Position numbers and translations under genes: made by a program. A stretch of 64,000 nt of DNA from Curtobacterium sp. MCLR17_036 (GTDB lineage Bacteria; Actinomycetota; Actinomycetes; Actinomycetales; Microbacteriaceae): positions 2,480,001 through 2,544,000 of the forward strand of contig NZ_CP126269.1 of assembly GCF_003234445.2 (NCBI RefSeq). The letters run 5' to 3'. Of the stretch, positions 10,265-18,377 are shown in pieces; the stretch's first letter is position 1; each line of letters begins with the position of its first letter. The notes under the pieces were generated by a model. That model was not told the DNA's origin and searched no databases. It worked only from the letters and a program-made list of their open reading frames with translations.

Positions 10265-11407
10265 TCAGCGCGACGCGCGGACGATGGTGACGAGCAGCGC
10301 CTCGAGCGCCAGCAGCGCCGCCACGTTCGCCGCGATCCGCTGCCGGGCGAGGGCGATCGCGTCGAGCACCTCGAGCGCCGCCGCCAGCGAGACGGTCTGC
10401 AGGGCCTGGTCGAGCTGCTCGCGCATCGCCAGGTTCACGGGTTCCGCCGGTGCGCCGAGCCCGAGCAGCAGCAGGTCGCGGTAGAGCGACGACACGTCGA
10501 CCAGGATGCGGTCGAGCCCGTCGCGCAGGCTCCTGGTGGCGCGGCGCTTCTGGTCCTCTTCCAGCGCGCGCAGCTGCGAGCGCAACGCCGGCGGGACGGT
10601 TCCGCCGGGTTCGACCCCGAGGGAGCGGAGCGCGGCGTCGCGTTCCTCGGCGTCCCGCTGTTCCGTGATGGCCTTGGCGTCCTCGTCCGCGACGGCGAGC
10701 AGGTCGGCCGCCGCCATCACGGCGTCCCCGACGCTGCGGACCCCGAGCACCGTCGTGAGCGTCCGGCGACGACGGTCGCGGGCGTCCGGACTCGTGGCGA
10801 GGCGCTGCGCCATGCCGATGTGGCTCTGCGCCTGGCGCGCGGCGTCCATCGCGAGCACGCGGTCGACACCGGTGCGGGCGACGAGCAGGTCCGCCACTGA
10901 CTCGATGCCGGGCACCCGGAGCCGCACCGAGCGCACACGCGACCGGATCGTCGGCAGCAGGTCGGCCTCGCTCGGGGCGCAGAGGATCCACACGGTGCGC
11001 TCCGGGGGCTCCTCGAGCGCCTTGAGCAGCAGGTTCGAGGTGCGCTCGGTCATGCGGTCGGCGTCCTCGACGATGACGACGCGGTACCGCCCGACCGAGG
11101 GCGAGTAGTGCGACGAGGTGACGAGCTGCCGGATCTCGTCGATGGTGATGATGACGCGCTGGGTGGTGAGCACCGAGACGTCGGGGTGGGTCTTCGCGAC
11201 GATCTGCCGCAACGTGTGGTCGTCGTCGGGGCCGTTGCCGACCAGCGCCGCCGCGAAGGCGGTCGCGACGTTCGAGCGGCCGGACCCGGGCGGACCCGTG
11301 ATGAGCCACGAGTGGGTCATGCCGCCGGTGCCGTCGGTCGACTCGGCCGCGTTGCGGAGCGACGCGACCGCTTCTTCCTGGCCGGTCAGGCCGTCCCAGA
11401 CGCTCAC
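10265..11407 (-). CDS. holB: DNA polymerase III subunit delta'
   Basis: A 380-residue clamp-loader subunit, part of the AAA+ complex that opens the beta clamp on DNA. The N-terminus shows a clamp-loader ATPase fold with a degenerate P-loop GPPGSGRS (residues 38-45), where Arg replaces the lysine needed for ATP, as expected for the non-hydrolysing delta' subunit. RVVIVEDADRMT and LLLKALEEPPERTVWILCAPSEADLLPTIRSR-type blocks cover Walker B, sensor 1 and the SRC-like arginine region. The zinc-binding cysteines of many homologues are absent. GTG start with AGGAT upstream. It follows tmk by 25 bases and forms an operon with topA-tmk. Confidence 0.93.
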   Translation of the reverse strand: MSVWDGLTGQEEAVASLRNAAESTDGTGGMTHSWLITGPPGSGRSNVATAFAAALVGNGPDDDHTLRQIVAKTHPDVSVLTTQRVIITIDEIRQLVTSSHYSPSVGRYRVVIVEDADRMTERTSNLLLKALEEPPERTVWILCAPSEADLLPTIRSRVRSVRLRVPGIESVADLLVARTGVDRVLAMDAARQAQSHIGMAQRLATSPDARDRRRRTLTTVLGVRSVGDAVMAAADLLAVADEDAKAITEQRDAEERDAALRSLGVEPGGTVPPALRSQLRALEEDQKRRATRSLRDGLDRILVDVSSLYRDLLLLGLGAPAEPVNLAMREQLDQALQTVSLAAALEVLDAIALARQRIAANVAALLALEALLVTIVRASR

Positions 11408-11432
11408 GACACCATCCTGTCAGCGACCACCG

Positions 11433-12068
11433 TCATGCGCCGTCGATGCCGACGAGCGGCGCCACGGCCGCACGGATGACGTCCTGCACGTGGTCGGCGG
11501 GTGCCGCGGCGTCGACGACCAGGAAGCGGTCCGGCTCGACCTCGGCCATGTCGAGGAACGCCCGGCGCACGGTCTCGTGGAACGCCTCGGCCTCGGACTC
11601 GAGCCGATCGAAGGTGTCCCCGCGGGCCGCGGCCACCCGTGCCCGGCCGACGGTGACGTCGAGGTCGAGCAGCACCGTCAGGTCGGGGCGCAGGCCCTCG
11701 GACGCCCAGTCGGACACCGAGCGGATGCGCTCCGCTCCGAGGCCGCGCGCGACGCCCTGGTAGGCCACGGACGAGTCCGTGTAGCGGTCCTGCAGCACGA
11801 CCTCGTCGCGGGCCATGGCCGGACGGACGACGGTCTGCACGTGGTGCGCGCGGTCGGCCGCGTAGAGCAAGGCCTCGGCGCGGGGCGAGACGTGGCCGCG
11901 TTCGTGCAGCACGATCTCGCGGATCCGCTCGCCGAGGGCGGTCCCGCCGGGCTCGCGGGTCCGCACCACGGTGCGGCCGTGCTCGCCGAGCCAGGCCGTG
12001 AGCATCTCGGCCTGGGTCGTCTTGCCCGCGCCGTCGCCGCCCTCGAGCGTGATGAAGCGACCGGTCAC
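11433..12068 (-). CDS. tmk: Thymidylate kinase
   Basis: A 211-residue kinase that phosphorylates dTMP to dTDP with ATP, an essential step in dTTP supply. P-loop GGDGAGKTTQ at residues 10-19, the DR(Y/H) motif in LQDRYTDSSVAYQG, and the LID region RVAAARGDTFDRLE are visible; length is normal. The GTG start overlaps the topA stop by four bases (GTGA), and the reading frame upstream of it belongs to topA's antisense-shifted frame, so translation is coupled to topA. Window neighbours topA and holB place it in a DNA-replication operon, the arrangement usual in actinomycetes. Confidence 0.95.
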   Translation of the reverse strand: MTGRFITLEGGDGAGKTTQAEMLTAWLGEHGRTVVRTREPGGTALGERIREIVLHERGHVSPRAEALLYAADRAHHVQTVVRPAMARDEVVLQDRYTDSSVAYQGVARGLGAERIRSVSDWASEGLRPDLTVLLDLDVTVGRARVAAARGDTFDRLESEAEAFHETVRRAFLDMAEVEPDRFLVVDAAAPADHVQDVIRAAVAPLVGIDGA

Positions 12069-14872
12069 TTCTTCTTGGCCGGAGCCCGCTTGGCCGGCGT
12101 CTTCTTCTTGACCGGTCCCTTGGCGCGCTTGTCGGCGATGAGCTGCACCGCGCGGGCGTGGTCGACCGCCTCGACGTCCTCGCCGCGCGGTATCGTCGCG
12201 TTCGTCTCGCCGTCCGTGACGTAGGGGCCGAAGCGACCGTCCTTCATCTTGATCGGCTTGCCCGACACGGGGTCGGCGTCGAACTCCTTGAGCGCGGCGC
12301 TCGCGGTGCGGTTGCCGCCGTACTTCGGCTGCGCGAAGAGCTCGAGCGCCCCGGGCAGGTCGATGTCGAAGATCGCGTCCTCGCCCGGCAGCGTGCGGGT
12401 GTCGGTCCCCTTCTTCAGGTAGGGGCCGTAGCGCCCGTTCTGCGCCGTGATGTCGTTGCCGGACTCCGGGTCCTGCCCGACGACGCGCGGCAGGTCGAGG
12501 AGCTTCAGCGCGGTCTCGAGGTCGACGGTCTGCGGGTCCATCGACTTGAACAGCGAGGCCGTGCGCTCCTTCGGGGCGGCGGGCTTCTTCGTCGTCTTCT
12601 TCGCGGGCGCCTTCTTGGCCGGTGCCTTCTTCGCGGCGGCCGTGCCGTCGCCAGCGGTGTTCTCGGGCACCGCCTCGGCGGCCGGGGTGGACTCGACGAT
12701 CTCGCCGGTGGCCGGGTCCGCGGTGGGCTCCGGCTCCGGCGTGCGCTCGGTGACGTAGGGGCCGAAGCGGCCGTCCTTCGCCAGCACCTCTTTCCCGGTC
12801 TCCGGGTTGATCCCGACGACGCGGTCGCCGAGGACCGGGGCGTCGACGAGTTCTTTCGCCTTCTCGGCGGTCAGCTCGTCGGGGGCCAGGTCCTCGGGGA
12901 CGTTGACGCGGCGCGGCTTCTCCGGGTCGTCGCTCGGGACCTCGATGTAGGGCCCGTAGCGGCCGATGCGCAGGGTCAGCCCCGGTGCGAGCTCGACGGA
13001 GTTGATCTCGCGCGCGTCGATCTCGCCGAGGTTGTCGATGACCGTGCGGAGCCCGCGCTGGTCCTCGGCACCGCCGCCGAAGTAGAAGCCCTTGAGCCAG
13101 TCGACCCGGTCGGCGTCGCCGCGGGCGATCCGGTCGAGGTCCTCTTCCATCTCGGCGGTGAAGTCGTACTCGACGAGTTCGCCGAAGTACTCCTCGAGCA
13201 GGCGCACCACGCTGAACGCGATCCAGTTCGGCACGAGCTGGGTCCCGCGCAGGGAGACGTACCCGCGGTCGATGATCGTCGGGCTGATCGTCGGGTAGGT
13301 CGACGGACGCCCGATCCCGAGCTCTTCGAGCGTCTTGATCAGGCTCGCCTCGGTGAAGCGCGGCGGCGGCGTCGTGTCGTGCCCCTTCGCCTCGACGTCG
13401 TGGACCTCGAGGTGCTCGCCCTGCTTGACGTCCGGCAGGGCGACGTCCTGCCCGGCGCGGTCGGAGGACTCGTGGCGGTCCTCGTCGCGGCCTTCCTCGT
13501 ACGCGCTGAGGAAGCCGCGGAAGGTGATGACCGTGCCGGACGCGGTGAACTCGGCGTCGGTGCCGTCCGCGGTGACCGCGAGGCCCTCGACCGACTCCCC
13601 CGACGCGATGCCGAGGACGATCGACGCCGTCGAGCCCTTGGCGTCCGCCATCTGCGACGCGATCGTGCGCTTCCAGATGAGGTCGTAGAGCCGCCACTCG
13701 ACACCCGTCAGCGTGCCCTCGAGCTGCTGCGGCGTGCGGAAGGAGTCGCCGGCGGGGCGGATCGCCTCGTGGGCTTCCTGCGCGTTCTTGCTCTTGCTGG
13801 CGTACAGCCGCGGCTTGTCCGGGACGGTCGCCGAGCCGTACAGGTCGGCGGCCTGCTTGCGGGCAGCGTTGATCGCCTGCTGGGAGAGCGAGACCGAGTC
13901 GGTACGGATGTAGGTGATGTACCCGTTCTCGTACAGCGTCTGCGCGGCACGGGCGGTCTGCCGCGGCGACAGGCGGAGCTTGCGCGCGGCCTCCTGCTGC
14001 AGCGTCGACGTGGTGAACGGCGCCGCGGGGCGACGGGTGTACGGCTTCGACTCGACGCTGCGCACGGTGGCGTCACCGGCGCGCTCGAGCACGGTGGTCA
14101 GCGAAGCGGCGGCGGCCTGGTCGAGCCGGACGACGTCACCGCTCAGCGTGCCGCGGTCGTCGAAGTCGCGGCCGGAGGCGACGCGGGTCCCCTGGATCCG
14201 GGCGAGGCGTGCGGAGAACGCGGACTCGCCGGTCCGCTCGAAGCGGGCGGACAGGTCCCAGTAGTTCGCGGAGACGAACGCCAGGCGCTCGCGCTCGCGG
14301 TCGACGACGAGTCGGGTGGCCGCGGACTGGACGCGACCGGCGGACAGGCCGGGGCCGACCTTGCGCCACAGGACCGGCGAGACCTCGTAGCCGTACAGGC
14401 GGTCGAGGATGCGGCGGGTCTCCTGGGCGTCGACGAGGGCGGTGTCGAGCTCACGGGTGGCCTCCTGCGCGCGCTGGATCGCCTCCTTCGTGATCTCGTG
14501 GAAGACCATCCGCTTGACGGGGACCTTCGGCTTGAGGACCTGGAGCAGGTGCCACGCGATGGCTTCGCCCTCGCGGTCTTCATCTGTTGCGAGGTAGAGC
14601 TCGTCGGCGTCCTTCAGGGCACGCTTGAGTTCGGAGACGGTCTTCTTCTTGGCGTCGGACACGACGTAGTACGGCTCGAAGCCGTTGTCGACGTCCACCG
14701 AGAACTTGCCGAGGGAGCCCTTCTTCAGCTCGGCCGGCAGGTTCTTCGGCTCGACGAGGTCACGGATGTGTCCGACCGAGGCCTGGACGTCGTATCCGTC
14801 ACCGAGGTATTGCGCGATCGTCTTCGCCTTCGCGGGGCTCTCGACGATCACGAGCTTCTTCGTGCCTGGCAC
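12065..14872 (-). CDS. topA: DNA topoisomerase I
   Basis: Type IA topoisomerase of 935 residues that relaxes negative supercoils behind the transcription machinery. The Toprim domain opens the protein (Glu11 in VIVESPAKAKT; DxD at Asp97/Asp99 in ATDEDREGEA). The catalytic Tyr321 lies in ITYIRTDS. The C-terminal third has repeated FGPYV / GRFGPYVT modules and ends in a Lys/Ala/Pro-rich tail (KKKTPAKRAPAKKK), the actinobacterial form that lacks zinc fingers. GTG start with AGGAG four bases upstream; it lies inside the 3' end of the Tad-locus gene before it. First gene of topA-tmk-holB. Confidence 0.97.
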   Translation of the reverse strand: MPGTKKLVIVESPAKAKTIAQYLGDGYDVQASVGHIRDLVEPKNLPAELKKGSLGKFSVDVDNGFEPYYVVSDAKKKTVSELKRALKDADELYLATDEDREGEAIAWHLLQVLKPKVPVKRMVFHEITKEAIQRAQEATRELDTALVDAQETRRILDRLYGYEVSPVLWRKVGPGLSAGRVQSAATRLVVDRERERLAFVSANYWDLSARFERTGESAFSARLARIQGTRVASGRDFDDRGTLSGDVVRLDQAAAASLTTVLERAGDATVRSVESKPYTRRPAAPFTTSTLQQEAARKLRLSPRQTARAAQTLYENGYITYIRTDSVSLSQQAINAARKQAADLYGSATVPDKPRLYASKSKNAQEAHEAIRPAGDSFRTPQQLEGTLTGVEWRLYDLIWKRTIASQMADAKGSTASIVLGIASGESVEGLAVTADGTDAEFTASGTVITFRGFLSAYEEGRDEDRHESSDRAGQDVALPDVKQGEHLEVHDVEAKGHDTTPPPRFTEASLIKTLEELGIGRPSTYPTISPTIIDRGYVSLRGTQLVPNWIAFSVVRLLEEYFGELVEYDFTAEMEEDLDRIARGDADRVDWLKGFYFGGGAEDQRGLRTVIDNLGEIDAREINSVELAPGLTLRIGRYGPYIEVPSDDPEKPRRVNVPEDLAPDELTAEKAKELVDAPVLGDRVVGINPETGKEVLAKDGRFGPYVTERTPEPEPTADPATGEIVESTPAAEAVPENTAGDGTAAAKKAPAKKAPAKKTTKKPAAPKERTASLFKSMDPQTVDLETALKLLDLPRVVGQDPESGNDITAQNGRYGPYLKKGTDTRTLPGEDAIFDIDLPGALELFAQPKYGGNRTASAALKEFDADPVSGKPIKMKDGRFGPYVTDGETNATIPRGEDVEAVDHARAVQLIADKRAKGPVKKKTPAKRAPAKKK

Positions 14873-15288
14873 GTGTCTCCTTGATCGATGGTGCTGGTCG
14901 GCCCCGGCCACGATCGTGTCCGGGTCGCCCGGGACATCGGTGACCGGTGGCCGACAGGCACACCATACACACAGTGTCCGGGCTGCTCGTCCGCCGGACC
15001 GGCGACCGCGTCCGCGTCGACGGCGAACGGTCCGGACCCCACGAGGACGCGGACCCGGACGGTCGCGGAACGGGTCTCGCAGCCGGTGAGGACGGAGTCG
15101 ACCGCCGCGGTGACCCGGGCCGCGACGGCGCACGGCGCGCCGGGCACGAGTCCGACGGCCGCGGCGGCGGCCGAGGTGGCAGCGGCGTCGGCGACCCCCT
15201 GGGCGTGGACGACCTGGCCACGCAGCCCGGCCGCGGCGAGCGCCGCCGAGGCGACCGACACGCCGAGCGCCAGCACGACGGCCAGCAC
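14848..15288 (-). CDS. TadE/G-like pilus-locus membrane protein (Rv3654c/Rv3655c-like)
   Basis: Small exported or membrane protein of the Tad pilus locus. A hydrophobic helix (VVLAVVLALGVSVASAALAAAG) is followed by an Ala-rich helix with the pattern VHAQGVADAAATSAAAAA and two cysteines about 18 residues apart (APCAVAAR...LTGCE), then DADAVAGPA, which matches the usual C-terminus of the family; the rest of the frame, which overlaps the topA start, may be a non-conserved extension. The start is a problem: similarity to the family begins about 10 residues earlier (GEAGSATVV), but that stretch contains no ATG, GTG or TTG, so the first legal start is given and the true N-terminus is probably longer. 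Confidence 0.6.
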   Translation of the reverse strand: MLAVVLALGVSVASAALAAAGLRGQVVHAQGVADAAATSAAAAAVGLVPGAPCAVAARVTAAVDSVLTGCETRSATVRVRVLVGSGPFAVDADAVAGPADEQPGHCVYGVPVGHRSPMSRATRTRSWPGPTSTIDQGDTCQARRSS

Positions 15289-15307
15289 GACGGTCGCCGA
15301 GCCCGCC

Positions 15308-15640
15308 TCACCGGCCCCCGTCGACCGTGCACGTCGCCGCGTGCACGGCGACCGCTGCGAACGGCCCGGTGCCGGTCCGCTCGGTGTCGACGCACACCAG
15401 GCCGTCGGGGCGGGAGACCCGGATCGACGCGCCGGGAGCGATGCGGTCGAACGCTGCCCGTGCCGCGGTCTCGTCGCCCCGGCCGAGCGCCCGGACGGCC
15501 GTGGCGGCCGCCAGTTCGAGCCGGCCCCTGCCGTCGACGACGAGCACGGCTGCGACGAGCGCCGTGAGCACGAGCGCCACCGCGGGCAGGGCGACCGCGA
15601 ACTCGACGGTGACCGCCCCGCGCTCACGGTGCGAGGGCAC
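15308..15640 (-). CDS. TadE family pilus assembly protein
   Basis: A 110-residue single-pass membrane protein. The N-terminus RERGAVTVEFAVALPAVALVLTALVAAVLVV is the TadE motif: a charged start, a Gly-Ala before a prepilin-like hydrophobic helix and the conserved Glu at position 5 of that helix. A helical region and a short domain with two cysteines follow. TadE proteins are minor pilins or pseudopilins of Tad (Flp) pili. The GTG start lies 17 bases inside the previous gene, so translation is coupled; the locus order is TadA, TadB/C-like, DUF4244, TadE, TadE/G-like. Confidence 0.8.
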   Translation of the reverse strand: MPSHRERGAVTVEFAVALPAVALVLTALVAAVLVVDGRGRLELAAATAVRALGRGDETAARAAFDRIAPGASIRVSRPDGLVCVDTERTGTGPFAAVAVHAATCTVDGGR

Positions 15641-15821
15641 CGCGGACGAGGTCGGTCAGGAGGGTCTGGACCTCGCCCGAGCGCATGACGGCGACGAGCA
15701 CGCCGGCGAACGCGACGGCGGCCAGGATGACGACGGCGTACTCCGCGGTCGCCGACCCCTGCTCGTCGCGCAGGCGCGGGGCGAGTCGGGTCCGACGGCG
15801 CGGTGGGGTGGGAATGCTCAT
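15624..15821 (-). CDS. DUF4244 family pilin-like protein
   Basis: A 65-residue protein with a basic N-terminal tail (PPRRRTRLAPRLRDE), then QGSATAEYAVVILAAVAFAGVLVAVM, a Flp-pilin-like helix with the Gly-Ser before it and a conserved Glu at position 5, ending in a short tail. This is the likely major pilin of the locus. The ATG at this position has AGGAAC eight bases upstream; an upstream in-frame TTG is less likely. The gene is separated from the TadB/C-like gene by 128 bases that hold 22-bp iterons, whereas all other genes of the locus overlap. The matching M. tuberculosis gene, from memory, is Rv3656c. Confidence 0.78.
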   Translation of the reverse strand: MSIPTPPRRRTRLAPRLRDEQGSATAEYAVVILAAVAFAGVLVAVMRSGEVQTLLTDLVRGALAP

Positions 15822-15842
15822 GGGTTCGTTCCTCTCTGTCAA

Positions 15843-15905
15843 GTGCGACCAGCGTCACTGTCGTGTGCGACCAGCGTCACTGTCGTGTGCGACCAGCGTC
15901 GCCGA
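15843..15905. repeat. 22-bp tandem iterons upstream of the pilin gene
   Basis: Two perfect copies of a 22-base unit (GTGCGACCAGCGTCACTGTC plus GT) start at 15843 and 15865, and a third copy starting at 15887 matches for 14 bases before diverging. The array ends 21 bases before the DUF4244 start codon, and the pilin gene's AGGAAC follows directly, so it occupies promoter or leader position. Confidence 0.85.
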
Positions 15906-15949
15906 GCACGGCGGTCCGTCGTGGTGGGCACCGGACATCTGTGGAGAGG

Positions 15950-16783
15950 TCACCGGATGCCGGTGACGGTGGAGGAGAGGACACCGACCACGACCGGCAC
16001 GACGCCGACCAGGACGAACGCGGGCAGCACGCAGACGCCCAGCGGCAGCACGAGACGGACCGCGAGCTGTTCCGCCCGGACGAGGCCCGCCGCGGCCGCC
16101 TCGTCACGGACGTCCTCGGCGGCCCGCGCCAGGAGCGTGCCCGCGGGCACCCCGGCGCGCTGCGCCAGGTCGAGGACCTCGCGTAGTCGCACCGCCTCTG
16201 CTGCCGGCGGGGGCGTGTCGGCGGTGGCGGCCGTCACGACTGTACCCGCCGTGGTCCAGGAGCCGCCGCCGGAGACGGCGACCGCCCAGGCGTCGAGCAG
16301 GGTGCCGGGCACGCGACCGTCCGGCGTCGCCGCCCGCACGAGCCGTGCGGTCCAGGCCCGTCCGACGAGCACGAGCACGACGGCGAGCGCCGTGCAGGCC
16401 CAGCCCGCCGGCGAGCCCACGAGCACCTGCACCGCACCGGCGCCCCAGGCGGCTCCGAGTGCGAGGCCGAGGAGCGGCAGCGCCAGGACCACGCGGGCGC
16501 TCGTCCGCGGCCCGGCGAGCGCGACGCGGACCGCCCGGTCGGACGCGGCCGCCCGTCGGAGTGCCCCGGCCAGGCGGCGGAGGGTCGGGGCGACCGGGGC
16601 GCCGGTGCGCTCGGCGACCCGGAGCACGACGAGGACGTCGCGGGCGGCAGGGGTGCCGGGGTCCGGCAGACCCCCGACCAGTTCCCACGCCCGCGGCTGC
16701 GGGACACCGGCGGCCACCAGCGTCGCGACCCGGTCGAGCACGGCGGCGGTGCGCGCGGGGTCGGGTGCCGGCCGTCCGCTCAC
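15950..16783 (-). CDS. Tad pilus / type II secretion inner-membrane platform protein (TadB/TadC-like)
   Basis: A 277-residue membrane protein with a T2SSF-type architecture: cytoplasmic segment, two hydrophobic segments around residues 85-135, another cytoplasmic part and a final hydrophobic hairpin (LAVRLVLPLGVCVLPAFVLVGVVPVVVGVL). The N-terminal half resembles TadB and the C-terminal half TadC. Actinomycetes normally carry two such genes in this locus (Rv3658c and Rv3657c from memory), but only one is here, so it may serve both roles. GTG start overlapping the tadA stop (GTGA). It would anchor the ATPase to the pilus base in the cell membrane. Confidence 0.78.
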   Translation of the reverse strand: MSGRPAPDPARTAAVLDRVATLVAAGVPQPRAWELVGGLPDPGTPAARDVLVVLRVAERTGAPVAPTLRRLAGALRRAAASDRAVRVALAGPRTSARVVLALPLLGLALGAAWGAGAVQVLVGSPAGWACTALAVVLVLVGRAWTARLVRAATPDGRVPGTLLDAWAVAVSGGGSWTTAGTVVTAATADTPPPAAEAVRLREVLDLAQRAGVPAGTLLARAAEDVRDEAAAAGLVRAEQLAVRLVLPLGVCVLPAFVLVGVVPVVVGVLSSTVTGIR

Positions 16784-17802
16784 CCGGTCGGGTCCGTGGG
16801 GCGCACCACGAGCCTCCCGTCCGGGCCCACCTGCAGGACCCCGACACCGGCGAGCCGTCGACCGCCGGCACGGCGTTCGACGTGCAGGACGAGGTCGACG
16901 GCGCTGACCGCCTGTCGGGCGAGCGCCTCGACGCCCAGGCCGGCGAGCGCGCCGAGCGCCTCGAGGCGTGCGGCGACGTCGTCGAGCCCGTTGGCGTGCA
17001 CGGTGCCGGCGCCGCCGTCGTGACCGGTGTTCAGCGCGGCCAGGAGCTCCCGGACCTCGGCGCCGCGGCACTCCCCCACGACGAGGCGGTCCGGCCGCAT
17101 CCGCAGGGCCTCGCGCACCAGGCGGTCGAGCCCGAGCGCTCCGGCGCCCTCGGCGTTCGCCTGCCGGGCCTCGAGCGCGACGACGTGCGGGTGGGCGATG
17201 CGGAGTTCGGCGACGTCCTCGACGGTGACGATCCGTTCGTCGGTCGGGACAGCGCCGAGCATCGCCGCGAGCAGGGTGGTCTTGCCGCTGCCGGTCGCGC
17301 CGGTGACGAGCACGTTGCGGCGCGCCGCGACCGCCCGGTCGACGCTGGCCCGGGGCACGTGCTCGAAGGTGCCGCTGCGTTCCAGGGCGTCGAGGGTGGG
17401 CGGCTCGGGGTGGGGCAGGCGGATGGAGAGTGCGGTCCCGCGCACCGACACGGGCGCCAGGACGACGTGCACCCGCACGCCGTCGCCGTGCCGGACGTCC
17501 GCGCACGGGGTCGTCTCGTCGACGTGCCGCCCGCCGAGTGCGACCAGGCGGGTGGCGAGCTCGCGGGTCCGTGCTTCCGGCAGCACGGGCGGCACCGCCA
17601 GCAGGCCACCGCCCCGGTCGACCCACGTGCCGACGCCGCCGAGCACCAGCACGTCGGTGACGGCCGCATCGGAGACGAGGTCGGCGAGTTCCTCGAACTC
17701 GACGACCGCGTCCGTTCGTCGTCGTGACGGTGGCGAGCTGCCCGGCAGGAACGGCACGACGGAGGACGGGGTCGGAGCGGACGTGGCGCAGCGGCGGGGC
17801 AT
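16780..17802 (-). CDS. tadA: Tad pilus assembly ATPase
   Basis: A 340-residue secretion ATPase of the type II/IV family that powers pilus assembly. An N-terminal domain (to about residue 145) precedes the motor core: Walker A GATGSGKTT, Asp box and Walker B VVGECRGAEVRELLAALNTGHDGGAGTVHAN with the catalytic glutamate and the His box. The protein is shorter at the N-terminus than canonical TadA, as in related actinobacterial loci. The ATG is chosen because a TACGGT hexamer lies exactly seven bases upstream with no ribosome-binding site, matching the leaderless pattern. First gene of the Tad operon; no septum-site (Ssd-like) gene precedes it. Confidence 0.88.
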   Translation of the reverse strand: MPRRCATSAPTPSSVVPFLPGSSPPSRRRTDAVVEFEELADLVSDAAVTDVLVLGGVGTWVDRGGGLLAVPPVLPEARTRELATRLVALGGRHVDETTPCADVRHGDGVRVHVVLAPVSVRGTALSIRLPHPEPPTLDALERSGTFEHVPRASVDRAVAARRNVLVTGATGSGKTTLLAAMLGAVPTDERIVTVEDVAELRIAHPHVVALEARQANAEGAGALGLDRLVREALRMRPDRLVVGECRGAEVRELLAALNTGHDGGAGTVHANGLDDVAARLEALGALAGLGVEALARQAVSAVDLVLHVERRAGGRRLAGVGVLQVGPDGRLVVRPTDPTG

Positions 17803-17809
17803 GCCGCCG

Positions 17810-17815
17810 ACCGTA
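17810..17815 (-). promoter_or_regulatory. Putative -10 element (TACGGT) of tadA, leaderless spacing
   Basis: TACGGT on the minus strand is seven bases from the tadA ATG. The upstream stretch 17816-18124 shows no further recognisable gene or repeat. Confidence 0.5.
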
Positions 17816-18124
17816 CGAATCCGCGTGCGGTCTCCGTGTCCATCGGAGCCCTTCCTGTGGACGACGCGACAGCGCCCGAGCAACAGGACGTTTTGTCCCC
17901 CGGAACGGAATCCCGTACCCCGTTCGGCGTTGCGGCCTGCGAGGTCACCGATCGCCCCGGAACCTCCGTGGCGTGGAGCCCGCGTTCGCATGACAACCGC
18001 AATGTCATCGACTGTCGCAACAACCGAACCCGTGGACCGTTCTGTTCACCGACCCGCGCGCCCATGCGGATCCGAGGGTCACTCGACAGTCTGATCAGAC
18101 GGCGCACGAGGGGTCGGACGCCAG

Positions 18125-18223
18125 GCAAAAGAAGAGGCGGCACCGGTTGGGGGGAACAGGTGCCGCCTGGACACCGGAGGGTTGGGGGGAATCCGATTCG
18201 GTGCCGCCGGAAACGAGTCCAGC
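18125..18223 (-). ncRNA. 6C small RNA (actinobacterial 6C motif)
   Basis: Read on the minus strand there are two stem-loops, each exposing a run of six cytosines: the first loop contains ATTCCCCCCAACCC between CACCG and CGGTG, the second TGTTCCCCCCAACC between the 10-bp stem AGGCGGCACC/GGTGCCGCCT (18135-18168). The second stem is followed by CTTCTTTT and so also ends the transcript. Two C6 loops in tandem define the 6C RNA family of actinomycetes. In M. tuberculosis the family member (B11/6C) lies beside Rv3660c, at the same Tad locus, so the location is conserved too. Family members bind G-rich mRNA leaders through these loops; targets here are unknown. Confidence 0.88.
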
Positions 18224-18230
18224 GGGATCT

Positions 18231-18236
18231 ACTGTA
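18231..18236 (-). promoter_or_regulatory. -10 element of the 6C RNA (TACAGT)
   Basis: TACAGT on the minus strand places a start site near 18223, just before the first stem. No clear -35 is visible. Confidence 0.5.
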
Positions 18237-18329
18237 CCCCACGAACCCTCCGCAGCGGCACCCCCGACCCGCCGTCCGGGCGCGCCGCCACGCGGGGCGA
18301 CAGCGCCGCGCCCCGGTCCGGCCGAGGGG

Positions 18330-18335
18330 TAGCAT
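18330..18335 (+). promoter_or_regulatory. Putative -10 element of acs (TAGCAT)
   Basis: TAGCAT would start the acs message near 18342, giving a 36-base leader that contains the AAAGGA ribosome-binding site. No convincing -35 is visible. Confidence 0.45.
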
Positions 18336-18377
18336 CCGTTCCGCACCCTGAGGACGCAACGACGCGAAAGGACATCG

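Noticed and set aside
12158..14884. Very long open frame on the strand opposite topA (and similar ones opposite gabD, PBP, dnaX, pta and others)
   Set aside because: At 70% G+C antisense frames stay open by chance; products are Arg/Ala/Gly/Val-rich without domains, and the sense frames have clear motifs.
18135..18168. Simple terminator for acs or tadA
   Set aside because: No gene ends there on either strand; the C6 loops and the second stem fit the 6C RNA instead.
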